Part shown: positions 21,728-31,591 of the stretch, one piece after another
Position numbering within the stretch: position 1 is the first letter of the stretch
Layout of the letters: each line of letters opens with the position of its first letter
Origin: Gracilaria vermiculophylla
Taxonomy: Eukaryota; Rhodophyta; Florideophyceae; Gracilariales; Gracilariaceae
NCBI GenBank assembly: GCA_019155205.2
Contig: JAHNZQ020000172.1
Coordinates: forward strand, 1,853,464-1,905,223
Direction: 5' to 3'
DNA length: 51,760 nt
Notes under the pieces: model-generated
What the model was told of the DNA's origin: nothing
Database searches by the model: none
The model's input: only the letters and a program-made list of their open reading frames with translations
Translations under genes and position numbers: made by a program

Positions 21728-21925
21728 GGCATTTAGGGACGGAAGCCAAGTTTACTTCAACCTACAGTCTACCTTACGTTTTTGCTTTAGATACTGAGGG
21801 TCTTAGTCCTGTGGAGTTCCTCGCAGTTGGCTTTCTGAGGCCTGGCCACCCTCTCATTTCAATCTTTAAAGACCATACGTTCGGCAAGAGCCTTGTAACG
21901 AACAAAAATAAATAATACAGTGTTT
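21728..21925 (+). ncRNA. Candidate non-coding transcript after the phased promoter
   Basis: Downstream of the TATA box there is no ATG until about 22048, some 340 nt. An AATAAA signal lies at about 21908 in an A-rich stretch. A promoter-like block followed by ATG-free sequence and a polyadenylation-like signal suggests a short non-coding RNA of about 200 nt. It could instead be the 5' untranslated exon of a gene spliced further on. Boundaries are estimates. Confidence 0.3.
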
Positions 21926-22583
21926 CTATACGTACAGCACTTCTGCCTACTTATTGCTTAGGGAATCTATTTAAAGAACTTTACAGCGGAACAAATCCTA
22001 CAATTGTTTTTTATCGTGCTGAGCTTTTTGCAATTTCTGTCGCACTATGCTGAACATCCAGACAACGCGAACTACCTTTTATTCGAAAGAGCAAAAAACA
22101 AAGATTCTTCATTTTTGCTCTCCATTACAGCGATTCTGAATCATCACAAGTCAATAAACTACATTTTGCACATGCAATCGTACCGCACAGCATGTTTTTA
22201 TCAGTTCTCGTGAGCAGTTTAAACGATAAAAACTTCACCGCTTTGGATCCTGCAACAAAAGAGAATGATGTGCTTGTATTGATTTAATGATAGTAAAAAA
22301 TAGACTGCTATGCTTCTGTCTTAGTCAGTCACAGAAAAAAGGACAAGAATCTGCTTTGGAAAGAAAGCATACATTCTGAAACATGTGACAGTTTTACATC
22401 ATGTGTGTCGGAAATCTTTTTTGACTTCACAATCGGGAAGCGTAGCAGATCTCTTTTCCGTTCTTCTGCAGCACATTCCCCGTTTGATGCATCATCTAAA
22501 AGCTACAAGTTTTGGCTAGATGTGATCCATATCTGGGTTTCTAGCACAAGAAGCAAACGTCAAAGATAACGGAATATTTTATC
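21926..22583. other. AT-rich spacer
   Basis: No supported gene; the frame at 22004-22213 has no motif. Confidence 0.4.
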
Positions 22584-23150
22584 GTCCGAAACGCAACCGT
22601 TTTCACATACAATTCTCACGTATTGCGCGTTAAATGCTCGTGTTTGCGAACTGCATCAGAAAAGCGAAGCCCGTTTGCGGCTATGAAAATCTGTCATTTC
22701 TCAAGTCAAAATTGTCGAGTGTCGCTGCAACTATGGTTATCATTCACTGAGAAAGAAAAGCTTTATCCTCTGACTGGTCGATACGCTCCCTCCTCTATGC
22801 TTCTTCTTTTTCCAGCACGCTTAAAGGCAGGTCTTGTGATACTGATATAGCCGATGTCATGAGCTCAATTTGAAGTCTTTAGTGTTCTGCACCGAAATAC
22901 AAGTTCAGATGCATTCAACTGCTCTTCATCAAATTAAACACTGCTGCAATTAACGTTTGGTGTAAGAAAGGGTTTGGTGCTACCTTGTGTTGTGGCAGGA
23001 AATCGGAACTCTGGGCTGACAATTGTTTTTGACAAACTTTCTTGACTGAAGTACGTGTAGTCATATAATTCCTGTGGCAGCAAACTTTATTGAAATCTAC
23101 ATGTTTCTACTTTCATCTCACTACTTTTTGAAAGAAACGAGTCAAAAGTT
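22584..23150 (+). repeat. Unclassified dispersed repeat, copy 1
   Basis: Shares several blocks in the same order with 30113-30415: GTCCGAAACGCAACC (22584 and 30113), TTGCGCGT, an ATTTCTCAAGTCAAAATTG-like block, GGCAGGAAATCGGA (22994 and 30276) and a closing CTACTTTCAT/TTTTTGAA stretch. Copy 1 is about 250 bp longer between the second and third blocks. No coding frame is shared. It is probably a diverged transposon relic or duplicated regulatory sequence. Confidence 0.5.
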
Positions 23151-23748
23151 TCTCGGTGAGAAAAAGTAGCTTTCTGCTGGCCATGTTTAAAGCACAGTAC
23201 AGGAAGAAAAGCAAGCTCACAGGGGGGTAGTATGAAACAAAGCATTTCAAGCTTTCTCAGGCTTTTTGCTGCAGAACAGATGTTTGTCTACTGCCGCGAT
23301 ACTAATAAAGGTGAGGCATCCTGTACGCGTTGGGAGTTTTATGGACTAGTGGCAGAACTAGGAAGAAGAATTCGAACCTCCGAATATAAAACAGCTTACG
23401 AACACAGACAAGGATTCTGCAATTGTCCTTTACGATATGTTACATTTGATATTTTCGTGCGATATAGAGCCACTCGCGGTCAAAGACAGGGCCTTTCATA
23501 ACGATTCCGCCAGGTTGTTTGTCATCTCGGATATTGGCTTTACAAATATGGTTTTGTTCTGCACAAAAACGCAAGGTTTCTCGAATCAATGCGTTTGCAC
23601 CCTGAAGAGTGAGATCTTAATGAATGTACTGCACATGAGCAATTCTTCGAAACAGTTCTGCTCAGGGTTGACGGCTAATATTCGCATTTTGAAAACTATT
23701 CAGATTTGTAATAGAGTAAGTTAAACTGCAAAGCCATTTTTTGCATTC
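23151..23748. other. Spacer with minor ORFs
   Basis: Frames at 23232-23501 and 23437-23724 overlap in different phases and show no motif. No gene is supported. Confidence 0.4.
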
Positions 23749-24270
23749 ATGCAAAGCAGCCAACAAGTAGGGAAGAGCCCGACTCGTGGGGTTTTTAATT
23801 CTTGCCTCTTGCCAAACAAGCGTATCGAGCATCATCATCGTATCACATCTGTCTACTTTGTGATGGTGTTCATCATTTTCATCGGTTTTTTTTGTGCTGA
23901 TGCTTTCTCCAACTCGACGTGCAGCGAAGGCATTTGTACGTTTCCTAAACTCTTCAATAAAACTAAACGATTCTATGACCTGCTTGTGACTGGGCAAATT
24001 TTGATTGTTCTATGCTTCAGGGTGTTGCGCATGCTTATGCGCGGCTGTGAGCGATCGTTCGTCGCCATTGTACCGACCAACTTTGACACAAGCATGGATA
24101 GATCCCAATCTTTTATGACTCTTCAATGTGACACCTACGTCTTTAGGAAAAAGAATACATCTTTGATATCTTTAATTGAAAAATCTTGGCAACGATCTGC
24201 AGATGACGTCACAGCAGAGGCGCAACTGTATTCCGGACGGAAACAAGGCCTTGCGGATGCTTTATATTGA
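23749..24270 (+). CDS. Hypothetical membrane protein, 173 residues
   Basis: An ATG at 23749 opens 173 codons. Residues about 33-52 form a hydrophobic segment (ITSVYFVMVFIIFIGFFCAD), possibly a membrane anchor or late signal peptide. Next come a small Cys pair (CSEGIC), two NxT/NxS-type glycosylation contexts, a second hydrophobic patch (QILIVLCFRVL) and a polar C-terminus. There is no homology I recognise and no TATA box nearby. The base composition is like the flanking spacer, so chance is possible. Confidence 0.3.
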   Translation: MQSSQQVGKSPTRGVFNSCLLPNKRIEHHHRITSVYFVMVFIIFIGFFCADAFSNSTCSEGICTFPKLFNKTKRFYDLLVTGQILIVLCFRVLRMLMRGCERSFVAIVPTNFDTSMDRSQSFMTLQCDTYVFRKKNTSLISLIEKSWQRSADDVTAEAQLYSGRKQGLADALY

Positions 24271-24890
24271 CGGTATCCAAGAGCGGACATGTTTTGTGCA
24301 AATCACGAAGAGAAAAGCAACTTCGAGATAGAATAACACTATGAAAAAGGTGAATAACTCTGGCGCTAGTGTGCTGCACGTGCCACAATTTTCATACACA
24401 CAGTACGTAAGCTACATTAACAGGATGCAGAAATAGCAAGGAGAAAAGGATGTATACCTTTCCGTAACGGTTCCGCTGTATGCTACTTGACTTCCAAGGC
24501 TGGTCTTCCTCCATCCATATAAGCAAAAAAGAACGTACTTTACTTGTCTTCACGAGCTCGTGAATCAACAATTTTTATCCCATATACTCTGTGTTTACCT
24601 GGGGTATTAAGCATCTTCTTCGGAGACTAATATACGTAAGAATCGTTTCGTTTTTCATTCGACCACAAAGAAAGGAACGTGCATGAAATATCTTCTTTAT
24701 ACGCGTTTAAATAGACGTCGCAAATTGCTCCAGATTCGAGAATGCTCCAAGGGGTTTTGACATCATAGGGGCAAGTGTACTATTGAATTTCAGCTTCTCT
24801 TTGGTGTAGCCATTTCCAAAACCGTTTTGAAGATTTCCTTCTGAATGCAACGAAGAACTCTTCTAAGTGGAATAACGAGTTCTAGATAGG
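24271..24890. other. Upstream region of the protease gene
   Basis: No gene seen in 620 bp; probably the promoter region of the subtilisin-like gene. Confidence 0.4.
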
Positions 24891-24898
24891 TATAAAAG
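24891..24898 (+). promoter_or_regulatory. TATA box of the subtilisin-like protease gene
   Basis: TATAAAAG exactly 100 bp before the ATG at 24991. Transcription from about 24921 would leave a leader of about 70 nt with no upstream ATG. Confidence 0.7.
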
Positions 24899-24990
24899 AA
24901 CATCCTGCTCCCCATTGAGCCATTCTTTGCTCAAGCACTTCACCTTGCACAACTACTCTCGCCGGCGTATACTGCTCTCACCATTCAACC

Positions 24991-26169
24991 ATGGATTCTC
25001 AAAGAATGGGCTATGTATTTATTATGGCTTTCCTACTGATCAATGTCGTGAACGCAAATCCGATACAGAGTGAGTACATCATTGAGTTGGATGGCACTTG
25101 CACTCAAAGTTGTCGTGACGCTCTTCAGCTTGCTTTGGATGCCGATTCCGATACAGTTGGGTGCTCGCTTGCATCAACAGGGACAAAGATTGGACCTCTG
25201 TCTTTCGAGTACGTTGAGTGTCCAATCGCATCGAACGTTGCAGAGGCGGTGGTGTCTGGTGTAGTATTTGCCCAAAGCGGTAACGCGCCAGTGCCGACGG
25301 TGCAGCTGGTGTCGCAGGACCAGGAGATGAACACTCAAGCAACACCAACGTCACTTTGGGGGATCGACGAGACGGACGGCGGTGTGAACAGAAACTTGCT
25401 CCTTCAGCCAGTGCGAGATGGCCTTCGTACTTGTAGCATGGGAAGTAACAACGGTGCTGGCGTCAACGTGTGGATTTTTGATACTGGATGTTCTCCTACC
25501 AATGGAGGCCTGTGTGAAGGTTACCACGGGGGGACTAATGTTTGCCAGGATAACAATGGTCATGGAGCACATGTTGCTGGCACCGCCACTGACAATGTGT
25601 TTGGCGTTGCCTTCGAGGCGGCTCGAAGCTGTATCAAAGTACTTAGTGACGGCGGTGGTGGCCGCTTCTCTGACGTCATTAGGGCTCTTGAATACGTCAG
25701 TAACAATCTAAACTTGTTTGGCAATGGTGATGTTGTCAATATGTCTTTGGGCGGTGGCAGACAAGAGTCGGTCAACAGTGCTATCAGAGCCGCACGTGAC
25801 CTCGGCGTCTTCTTTGCTCTTGCAGCGGGCAACGATAACCAAAACGCATGCGATTTTTCTCCTGCATCTGCTGATGGCACCAGCATCTTTACTGTTCAGG
25901 CTCACACGGAAGGATTGAAGAAGGCTTTATTCTCCAACTACGCTACTTTAGCTCGAACCTGTACCACACTCTCAGCCCCTGGCGTGAATATCGAGTCTAT
26001 TGGTGGTTTTAAGTCTGGTACCTCAATGGCTGCGCCACACGTCGCGGGTGCTTGCGCTGTTCTACTTTCAGATAACGAAACGCCAACTAAGGCAAAGCTA
26101 ACCGCAAGAAGTGTTGCAATCAATCCTCTCCTGCGTTTGAAACGCCGTACATTGGGTCTCGATTGCTAG
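24991..26169 (+). CDS. Secreted subtilisin-like serine protease (peptidase family S8, proteinase K type)
   Basis: A 392-residue protein from an ATG 100 bp downstream of a TATA box. Residues 1-24 are a signal peptide (hydrophobic core VFIMAFLLINVV). Residues about 25-115 form a pro-region with four Cys, in the place of an I9-type inhibitor propeptide but not clearly matching it. The catalytic domain starts near QATPTSLWGID, as in proteinase K. The triad is complete: Asp164 in NVWIFDTGC, His191 in NNGHGAHVAGT and Ser345 in SGTSMAAPHVAGA; the oxyanion Asn281 is in ALAAGNDN. It should be an active extracellular endopeptidase. The length is normal for the family, there is no C-terminal extension, and no introns or frameshifts are visible. 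Cys-rich character suggests disulfides. It stands alone, with the nearest supported genes several kb away. Confidence 0.95.
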   Translation: MDSQRMGYVFIMAFLLINVVNANPIQSEYIIELDGTCTQSCRDALQLALDADSDTVGCSLASTGTKIGPLSFEYVECPIASNVAEAVVSGVVFAQSGNAPVPTVQLVSQDQEMNTQATPTSLWGIDETDGGVNRNLLLQPVRDGLRTCSMGSNNGAGVNVWIFDTGCSPTNGGLCEGYHGGTNVCQDNNGHGAHVAGTATDNVFGVAFEAARSCIKVLSDGGGGRFSDVIRALEYVSNNLNLFGNGDVVNMSLGGGRQESVNSAIRAARDLGVFFALAAGNDNQNACDFSPASADGTSIFTVQAHTEGLKKALFSNYATLARTCTTLSAPGVNIESIGGFKSGTSMAAPHVAGACAVLLSDNETPTKAKLTARSVAINPLLRLKRRTLGLDC

Positions 26170-27289
26170 AGTATATCCCAACTGCGTGAACCACATTGGG
26201 TGTCTTTCATAAATAGTGAAATAAGTAATGATGGGTGGCAATACTTGCTGGGAGCTGATACATGTTTTTTCAATTTAGTCTGAATTAAAATGTTTTTCTG
26301 AAGTGCGTAAGAGAGATGGCCTATTGCTTGTAATACCATTCTCAACAACGTGAAAAATAGTAGTTCTTAAAATTGTAGAGTGCACGAGGATGGTGGCCAT
26401 TGTCTTTCAACCAACACGAGAAATTGATCGACCCTTCGATTTTCGCGTTAGGAATTTTTGCTAAGTATTAAGACCTCGTCTATATTTTTTACCTTATATT
26501 TCCACTAGCCCCTAGAGCCCTCCGAAAAACCAAGTGCATCAAAAATATAATTTCTCTTTAAAACTTTACGGTTTTCTTCCGCCAATGCATTCATTGTTCT
26601 CCGCAAGACCTGCATTGAGAAAAAACTTTTCAGTGCTGGAGAGCAAGGATGAGACGAAGAAGTCACAGTATTAAGAAATCATGAGTGGTGAAAACCTCTG
26701 TAATAATCAGGAGATGTATAGCGTTCTTAGGTGTGGCGCTTTGGAGTTTCGTGGAATAATTGTGACGAAGGTCGCAAACGACATAGATATTTCAGCCAAG
26801 ATTCCTGTTGGCTTCCTTTAAAGTACTGCGCCACAGAGTCTTCCACCGCTGATTACTTCATTTACCAGGGTTCCGTAAAAATAAGCATTACAGCAAAGCA
26901 CAGAAATCAGCAATCAAAAGATTAAAATTCGAAATCCCTTTAAAGTGAAAAAATACATGCTCGCTTTCCTTGTTCATAGACAAAAACACTCAAGTGTAAT
27001 TTAAAAAATGTGGCTTGTGAGACTCAGAGAAACATCATGGAGATTTTTCGAATTCTCCTATACCTACTCCAAATTGTTCATAGGATGAATTATAAAAAAT
27101 CGAAAACATAATTTCCATCGCCAAAACGATTACTTTAATACTTAAAAAGACTACTATCATGTTTCATCTTAACTAAATTCAATAAGGATGCTTTCATGTT
27201 CTGTATCGAAAATTCCAACTACAGATTTTTACGATGGCCCATATCACACACGTTCAACTCGCAGTACTTCTCAACCAGGGTGATATTTC
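26170..27289. other. AT-rich intergenic region after the protease gene
   Basis: About 1.1 kb without a supported gene. It should hold the protease 3' untranslated region. Short frames have no motif. Confidence 0.5.
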
Positions 27290-27535
27290 ATGAAAAAACA
27301 AGACTTCTCTCAATGGGTGAACCTAAAATTATTCAAGACATTCATTTTGCGAACACGTGAATGTGAAGTCATGCCTTTCAATGAAGTCATGCCTTTCAAT
27401 GTTTTCAACTTCAAACTTCACAGGGCACTCGACAAATTGCTGCACATCGAACTCCGCAGCTCCACTAGCGACGATTACATAAAATATCTCGGAGAACTGT
27501 TGCCAGTAATGAAAAAAACCCTGCAAAGCCAATGA
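27290..27535 (+). CDS. Hypothetical small ORF with internal 18-bp duplication
   Basis: An 81-codon frame with an ATG at 27290. It contains a perfect tandem duplication of 18 bp (27365-27382 and 27383-27400), which repeats six residues (EVMPFN) in frame. The C-terminal half looks helical (FKLHRALDKLLHIEL; YLGELLPVMKKTL). A second open frame starts 23 bp after its stop. The protein family is unknown. Confidence 0.3.
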   Translation: MKKQDFSQWVNLKLFKTFILRTRECEVMPFNEVMPFNVFNFKLHRALDKLLHIELRSSTSDDYIKYLGELLPVMKKTLQSQ

Positions 27536-27557
27536 AAGATTAATAACAGTACATTAA

Positions 27558-27887
27558 ATGCTCTCTGGTTTCTTTTCTGAAGTGCCCGTGCAACACGTAA
27601 GACGCTTTTGCGGGCACTGGCAGAATTTGAAATCGCATATTTCATTTGTTTTGAACGAAACTAGAAACTCAGAACTAGTGCTTGCATATCATCCTGACGA
27701 AAGCAGTTTAGGCCCAACGGTCGTGTGGAAGTGCGCGGTGTGCCAGCAGCTGGTTGCAGCACAAAAACATCGCGCCGCAGCAGGCTCTTTTGCATTCGAG
27801 CATGCCGCGCGCACCTGTGAGCAGATGGTAGAAATGCTTGAGTGTATTTTGTGGGGCGCTCACGTCCCTCAGGAGTCAGCAGCTTAG
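27558..27887 (+). CDS. Hypothetical ORF, 109 codons
   Basis: An ATG at 27558, 23 bp after the preceding ORF. The middle holds VVWKCAVCQQLVAAQKHRAA, a CxxC pair followed by a His and, further on, HAARTCEQMVEMLEC, so a zinc-binding fold is conceivable. The region is richer in G+C than its flanks, which supports coding. The two frames could be exons of one gene, since the gap between them is short, but no clear splice pair is seen. I do not recognise the family. Confidence 0.35.
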   Translation: MLSGFFSEVPVQHVRRFCGHWQNLKSHISFVLNETRNSELVLAYHPDESSLGPTVVWKCAVCQQLVAAQKHRAAAGSFAFEHAARTCEQMVEMLECILWGAHVPQESAA

Positions 27888-28558
27888 GGTGCATCCCGAA
27901 CACAGACGGACTCTTGAAACGTGCGAGTTAGATTGAAGATGGAGTGCATAGAATAAGGCAAGACTCGAGAGATTTAGATCCGGGTCGAAGGTGAGAACAA
28001 ATTTTGCTTCAATGTTCAACATTCTTTGTCTCCGATATTCTACATTACGAGTTTATCTAATTATCGCGGTCTTCTCGAAAAACACGTTGCTTTCTCCGAT
28101 GTCATGAATGCAAAATACAACCCCTCATTGCCCTACGTGCAGATTTTGGGAGTTGTCGATAGTCCAGTGAAAAATAAAGCTAGGATACCACTTTCCGAAA
28201 GATTACATTCATTGACGTCATGCACGGCTCATTGTTTTACATTTTTGGAGATGGAGCATATGACACACAGACCTGAACGTAAAACTTATTGGCTATTGGT
28301 CCATTATAGAGGTTCAGATTTCCAAACCAAACCTCGCATACAGTATTAAATTCCGAAATGCATCCAAGCAGCGCAGTAAAATGAAGCATTTCTTTGCTCT
28401 CTTCCAGAAAGTGATTCAAAGGTGCACGACCCATGTCACTCCTTTCAAAAAAACTGCAATATGTGTCGAATCCCCTCATCAAAATGCAGAGCAAGGTCGG
28501 AGGGTAAGTCATTGCGCGACGTGCAACGTGGTGTTGCTCCGAGCATACAGTATAGAGC
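27888..28558. other. Spacer
   Basis: A frame at 28026-28349 starts only at TTG and shows no motif. Nothing is supported. Confidence 0.4.
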
Positions 28559-28802
28559 ATTAGAGGAATTACGCAGTACGAAATTCGTATCTATTTCGTG
28601 GTAAGTTGTCACGAAACTGAGATACGACTTTCGTACTGTTTTGAAATTACGCAATACGAAATTCGTATCGTGGACAGAGTGCACATGTTTCCAACGTTTG
28701 TCCATGGCTGTCCATGTAGGTTTCAAAAGTCCACAGCACCCAAGCTTTCGACCTCTTCTTGCTCCAACATCGAGCGATCATGAGAATTGAGAATTGGTGT
28801 AG

Positions 28803-29041
28803 AGCGTTGGAACAAACCTAATCACGTGGCCATCGAAGAAGAGAACTTATCTGCTCGACCAAAAAACATGGTGGCGTGGGCACAAATGATCGTGTCCCCA
28901 AGTTCCCCTCCTCCTCGTTATTTTTGTTCCACATGTGGATATGCAGCACCATATACTTGCACGCGATGTTTCACACGGTTCTGCTCGGTCACATGCAATG
29001 ACGTTCATCAAGAGACAAGGTGCTTGATGTTCACCGTTTAA
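28803..29041 (+). CDS. HIT zinc-finger protein, ZNHIT1/VPS71 (SWC6) type, C-terminal exon
   Basis: The frame ends RCLMFTV at 29041 and carries the full HIT zinc finger: FCSTCGYAAPYTCTRCFTRF followed by CSVTCNDVHQETRC, with the expected Cys/His ligands. Upstream residues (VAIEEENLSARP) fit the helix that precedes the finger in ZNHIT1/VPS71, a subunit of the SWR1/SRCAP complex that deposits histone H2A.Z in nucleosomes. The N-terminal half of the family (about 80 residues) is not found: the frame meets a stop at 28781. A TAG acceptor at 28800-28802 would start an exon exactly where homology begins, so this is best read as a last exon. It lies inside the inverted-repeat element 28559-29613. It could be a living gene with a distant first exon, or a captured fragment. 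Confidence 0.75.
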
Positions 29042-29364
29042 TATTGTTCAATCAAAGTGTGCACATTCTGAAACGTTTGTTCATCACGTTAATGAAACTC
29101 TAGTGGGCATTTCCAACTGTCATGACAAATGTGTGGCGATGTGCTCCCACAAACACATGATTTCACAACTGTGGGAGCCAAATTTCCTTTTCTGTCGGTA
29201 GCAGTGTTGAACATAATCGCTTGCCGATGATAATTAGAAAGGGGGTTGCGAAATAGATGCAAGAATTCTGAGTGACGTTAGCTTTGCCTGACTGTGTGAT
29301 CCTGAGCGACGATCCCTCGAACACCAGACCTGGCCGGGCCATTCTATGACGCTTCAAATCTCAT

Positions 29365-29464
29365 NNNNNNNNNNNNNNNNNNNNNNNNNNNNNNNNNNNN
29401 NNNNNNNNNNNNNNNNNNNNNNNNNNNNNNNNNNNNNNNNNNNNNNNNNNNNNNNNNNNNNNNN
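29365..29464. other. Assembly gap, 100 N
   Basis: A run of exactly 100 N, a placeholder length. It lies inside the inverted-repeat element, whose foldback structure may have caused the gap. Confidence 1.
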
Positions 29465-29613
29465 TTTAGCACAGGTACGAAAAACGGTGTCGTAGCTTTC
29501 TGAATTCTACGACTGTAGATTTCGTATCTCATCCTGTTTTTCGTACCCTGTACTGCGTGTGATACGTTTCTACGAAAAACGCTACGAATTTTGTGCGGCG
29601 TAATTCCTCTACT

Positions 29614-30112
29614 GACGGGACTCGATTGGGCAGGCGCCCAAGCCCAGAATATGGCGGGTTTCTGGCGCTGGTGTTGATTGAATCCTCTAATAAATGGCGC
29701 AAATAACGATTCCAAACCGTGGACAAAAATGTTTCTTTGCGTTCTCAGTGTGTCAACAGAAGACAGAAGTTTTGGACTTCTCACACTGCCGGCGCCTTGA
29801 AACCAATAACGAGTGTTATGAGGTTTAGAACAAGCGTTGCAAAGTACCGAAACTGTGTTTTCGGAGCACAGCTCTTGCCAAAGTCAGCCCTTTGCCAAAT
29901 TGAGCCCATGTAGGGGATACTGTTCGACATCACATGAATCGGAAATGTTGTTCGACTCCAAACTTGATAAATGTTACCGACCTCTTCTCCGTCCACCCAC
30001 GGCACATTCGACATTCGATGTCTCATGAAAGCTGTGATTTATGGATTCCTTTAAAATGAATCTCTGTTTCTGAGACAAAAAGCTGAAGTCGTGGTAAACG
30101 AAACAATGCACC
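29614..30112. other. Spacer
   Basis: No supported gene; short frames on both strands lack motifs. Confidence 0.4.
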
Positions 30113-30415
30113 GTCCGAAACGCAACCTTTTTAATATGTTGCGCGTGCCAATCTCGAGTCTACGAACGTAAGCGGCCCAGATAAAGCCTGTACAGTGCTA
30201 CAAATTTCTGTCACAACTCAAAATTGCCGCGGTTTTTTTGTTTTGGTACCAATAAGCGTTTTCGTGCTGTTTTTCGGCAGGAAATCGGATTTTTGGGTTT
30301 ACATTTGCTCTGAAAATCTTGATTGGCCTGGGTACTCATTCGATACCTACGAAAGCAGACTCAATTGAGAGCTACGTCTTTCTGCTTTCATGTCAATAAT
30401 TTTTGAAGGTAATAG
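30113..30415 (+). repeat. Unclassified dispersed repeat, copy 2
   Basis: A shorter relative of 22584-23150 in the same orientation, with the same ordered landmark blocks (see copy 1). Non-coding. Confidence 0.5.
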
Positions 30416-31090
30416 TCCATATGTTTATCCAATAGAGGAACAAGAGTTTTGCTCGTTCTGAGGGCAATGAAGTGAAGAAGAGGATATTCGAGCTCTCAGA
30501 GGCGTTTCATGAAACGTCGCATTCAATTTATTCCGACATATTTGTGGTAGGTAACGTAGACCTGTTATTTTTTGAACACACGAATATTGAAAATTACAGT
30601 AAAAAAAAGGAAAGGGTTTCATTTGTTCATGGTGTTTATGTATTTTCAAGTTGCACCCAATGTACACGCATGCCACGTAATACCCAAATTCCGAACGAAA
30701 ACCTGCTCGACGTGGTGATGAAGGCGGCTACGGCGGTGCTCTTACTTCTCAGATGAACACTACATAGTACAATGCAGTATCTTCCCTCTACGATTTCGAA
30801 CGAGAACCGAGCACCGACTTGCTATCTGGATATTTCAAGAGATTAAATAAGCATCGAACTCGATGTCGCCTTTGTGGACTTATTTTCTCACATCTAACCA
30901 AATCTGAATTATAGAAGTTCATGCTATCGAACCAGTTGGTCCCCACTTCAATAAAGCATTCTTCCAAATACAAGTACTCAACACATGATAAAATTCCTAT
31001 TAATTTACATCATCGATACAATTCGCTGCAACCACTCGTTCTACATTAACATTTTTTGCAAAAGTTCTGCACCACCCACACCGTGAGGCC
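30416..31090. other. Spacer
   Basis: AT-rich. A frame at 30472-30756 starts at GTG and is not supported. Confidence 0.4.
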
Positions 31091-31591
31091 GTGGAAACGC
31101 AGCCACTGCACAAGCTACAAAAGCCGAAACCGTTGCGATCAGCGTGGGTCGCTCCGCGGCGCCGAACTGATCGTGAGACGCTTCAGCATGTGAGAGACCT
31201 CCGAAGCGCGCACGGAATGCGGCAACGAATCGCCCACCCGCCCGACTCTCGCACGGCGGACCGACGCCGGCGCATCTCGTTGCTTCGGTCTGCAGTCCAT
31301 GCGGTTGTGGCGGGCGCGACGCGCGGGGGGCGGCCGTTTGGCGAGGCGTTTGGGAGACGCGGCGGAGCGTGCTTTGGCGTCGCGCCGGTAGGCGACTCGC
31401 TTCTTCAGCGGGAGTTGGAGCGCGGTCGCACTTCGTCGACGGGGTGGCTTGTCGATGAAGGCGTCTGCCGAAAAGAGACGTCGAAGAGGAAGGTCGAACA
31501 GGCTGCGCATTCTTATTCTTGCCGGGCGGTCTTGTGAGCGGTGGGAAAGCGTCTGCGCCGAGAAACTTGGTGCACGAGATGAGCGAAACAC
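31091..31591 (-). CDS. GC-rich island with opposing open frames; possible Arg-rich protein
   Basis: A 500-bp GC-rich block in AT-rich surroundings. The minus strand has 150 codons from an ATG at 31591 (start MFRSSRAPSFSAQTLSHRS), very basic, with Arg/Lys/Ala/Pro-rich stretches such as KRLAKRPPPARRARHNR, as in a mitochondrial or nucleic-acid-binding protein. The plus strand is open for 148 codons (31091-31537), also Arg-rich. Which strand, if any, is coding cannot be decided from third-base composition by eye. I favour the minus strand because its N-terminus looks like an organelle-targeting peptide. Confidence 0.35.

Larger units (their letters stand above)
28559..29613. mobile_element. Terminal-inverted-repeat (MITE-like/foldback) element enclosing a ZNHIT1-like exon
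   Basis: The left end TAGAGGAATTACGC (28559-28572) is matched perfectly in reverse at the right end (29600-29613). Similarity continues inward to about 30 bp, with AAATTCGTA shared. Both ends start or finish with TA, the kind of target duplication made by Tc1/mariner-type elements. The left arm is itself a foldback: CAGTACGAA-TTCGTATC near 28573 pairs with a diverged inverted copy ending near 28640, and a third direct copy follows at 28647-28670. The right arm (29465-29613) is rich in TACGA/TCGTA motifs. No transposase is present; a 100-N gap interrupts the interior. Confidence 0.55.

Noticed and set aside
21392..21736. Open frames of 79-107 codons across the G tracts
   Set aside because: They encode only poly-Gly or poly-Pro, a direct result of the G runs.
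28601..28606. GTAAGT as a donor site for the ZNHIT1-like gene
   Set aside because: It lies inside the foldback arm and no coding frame upstream matches the missing N-terminus.
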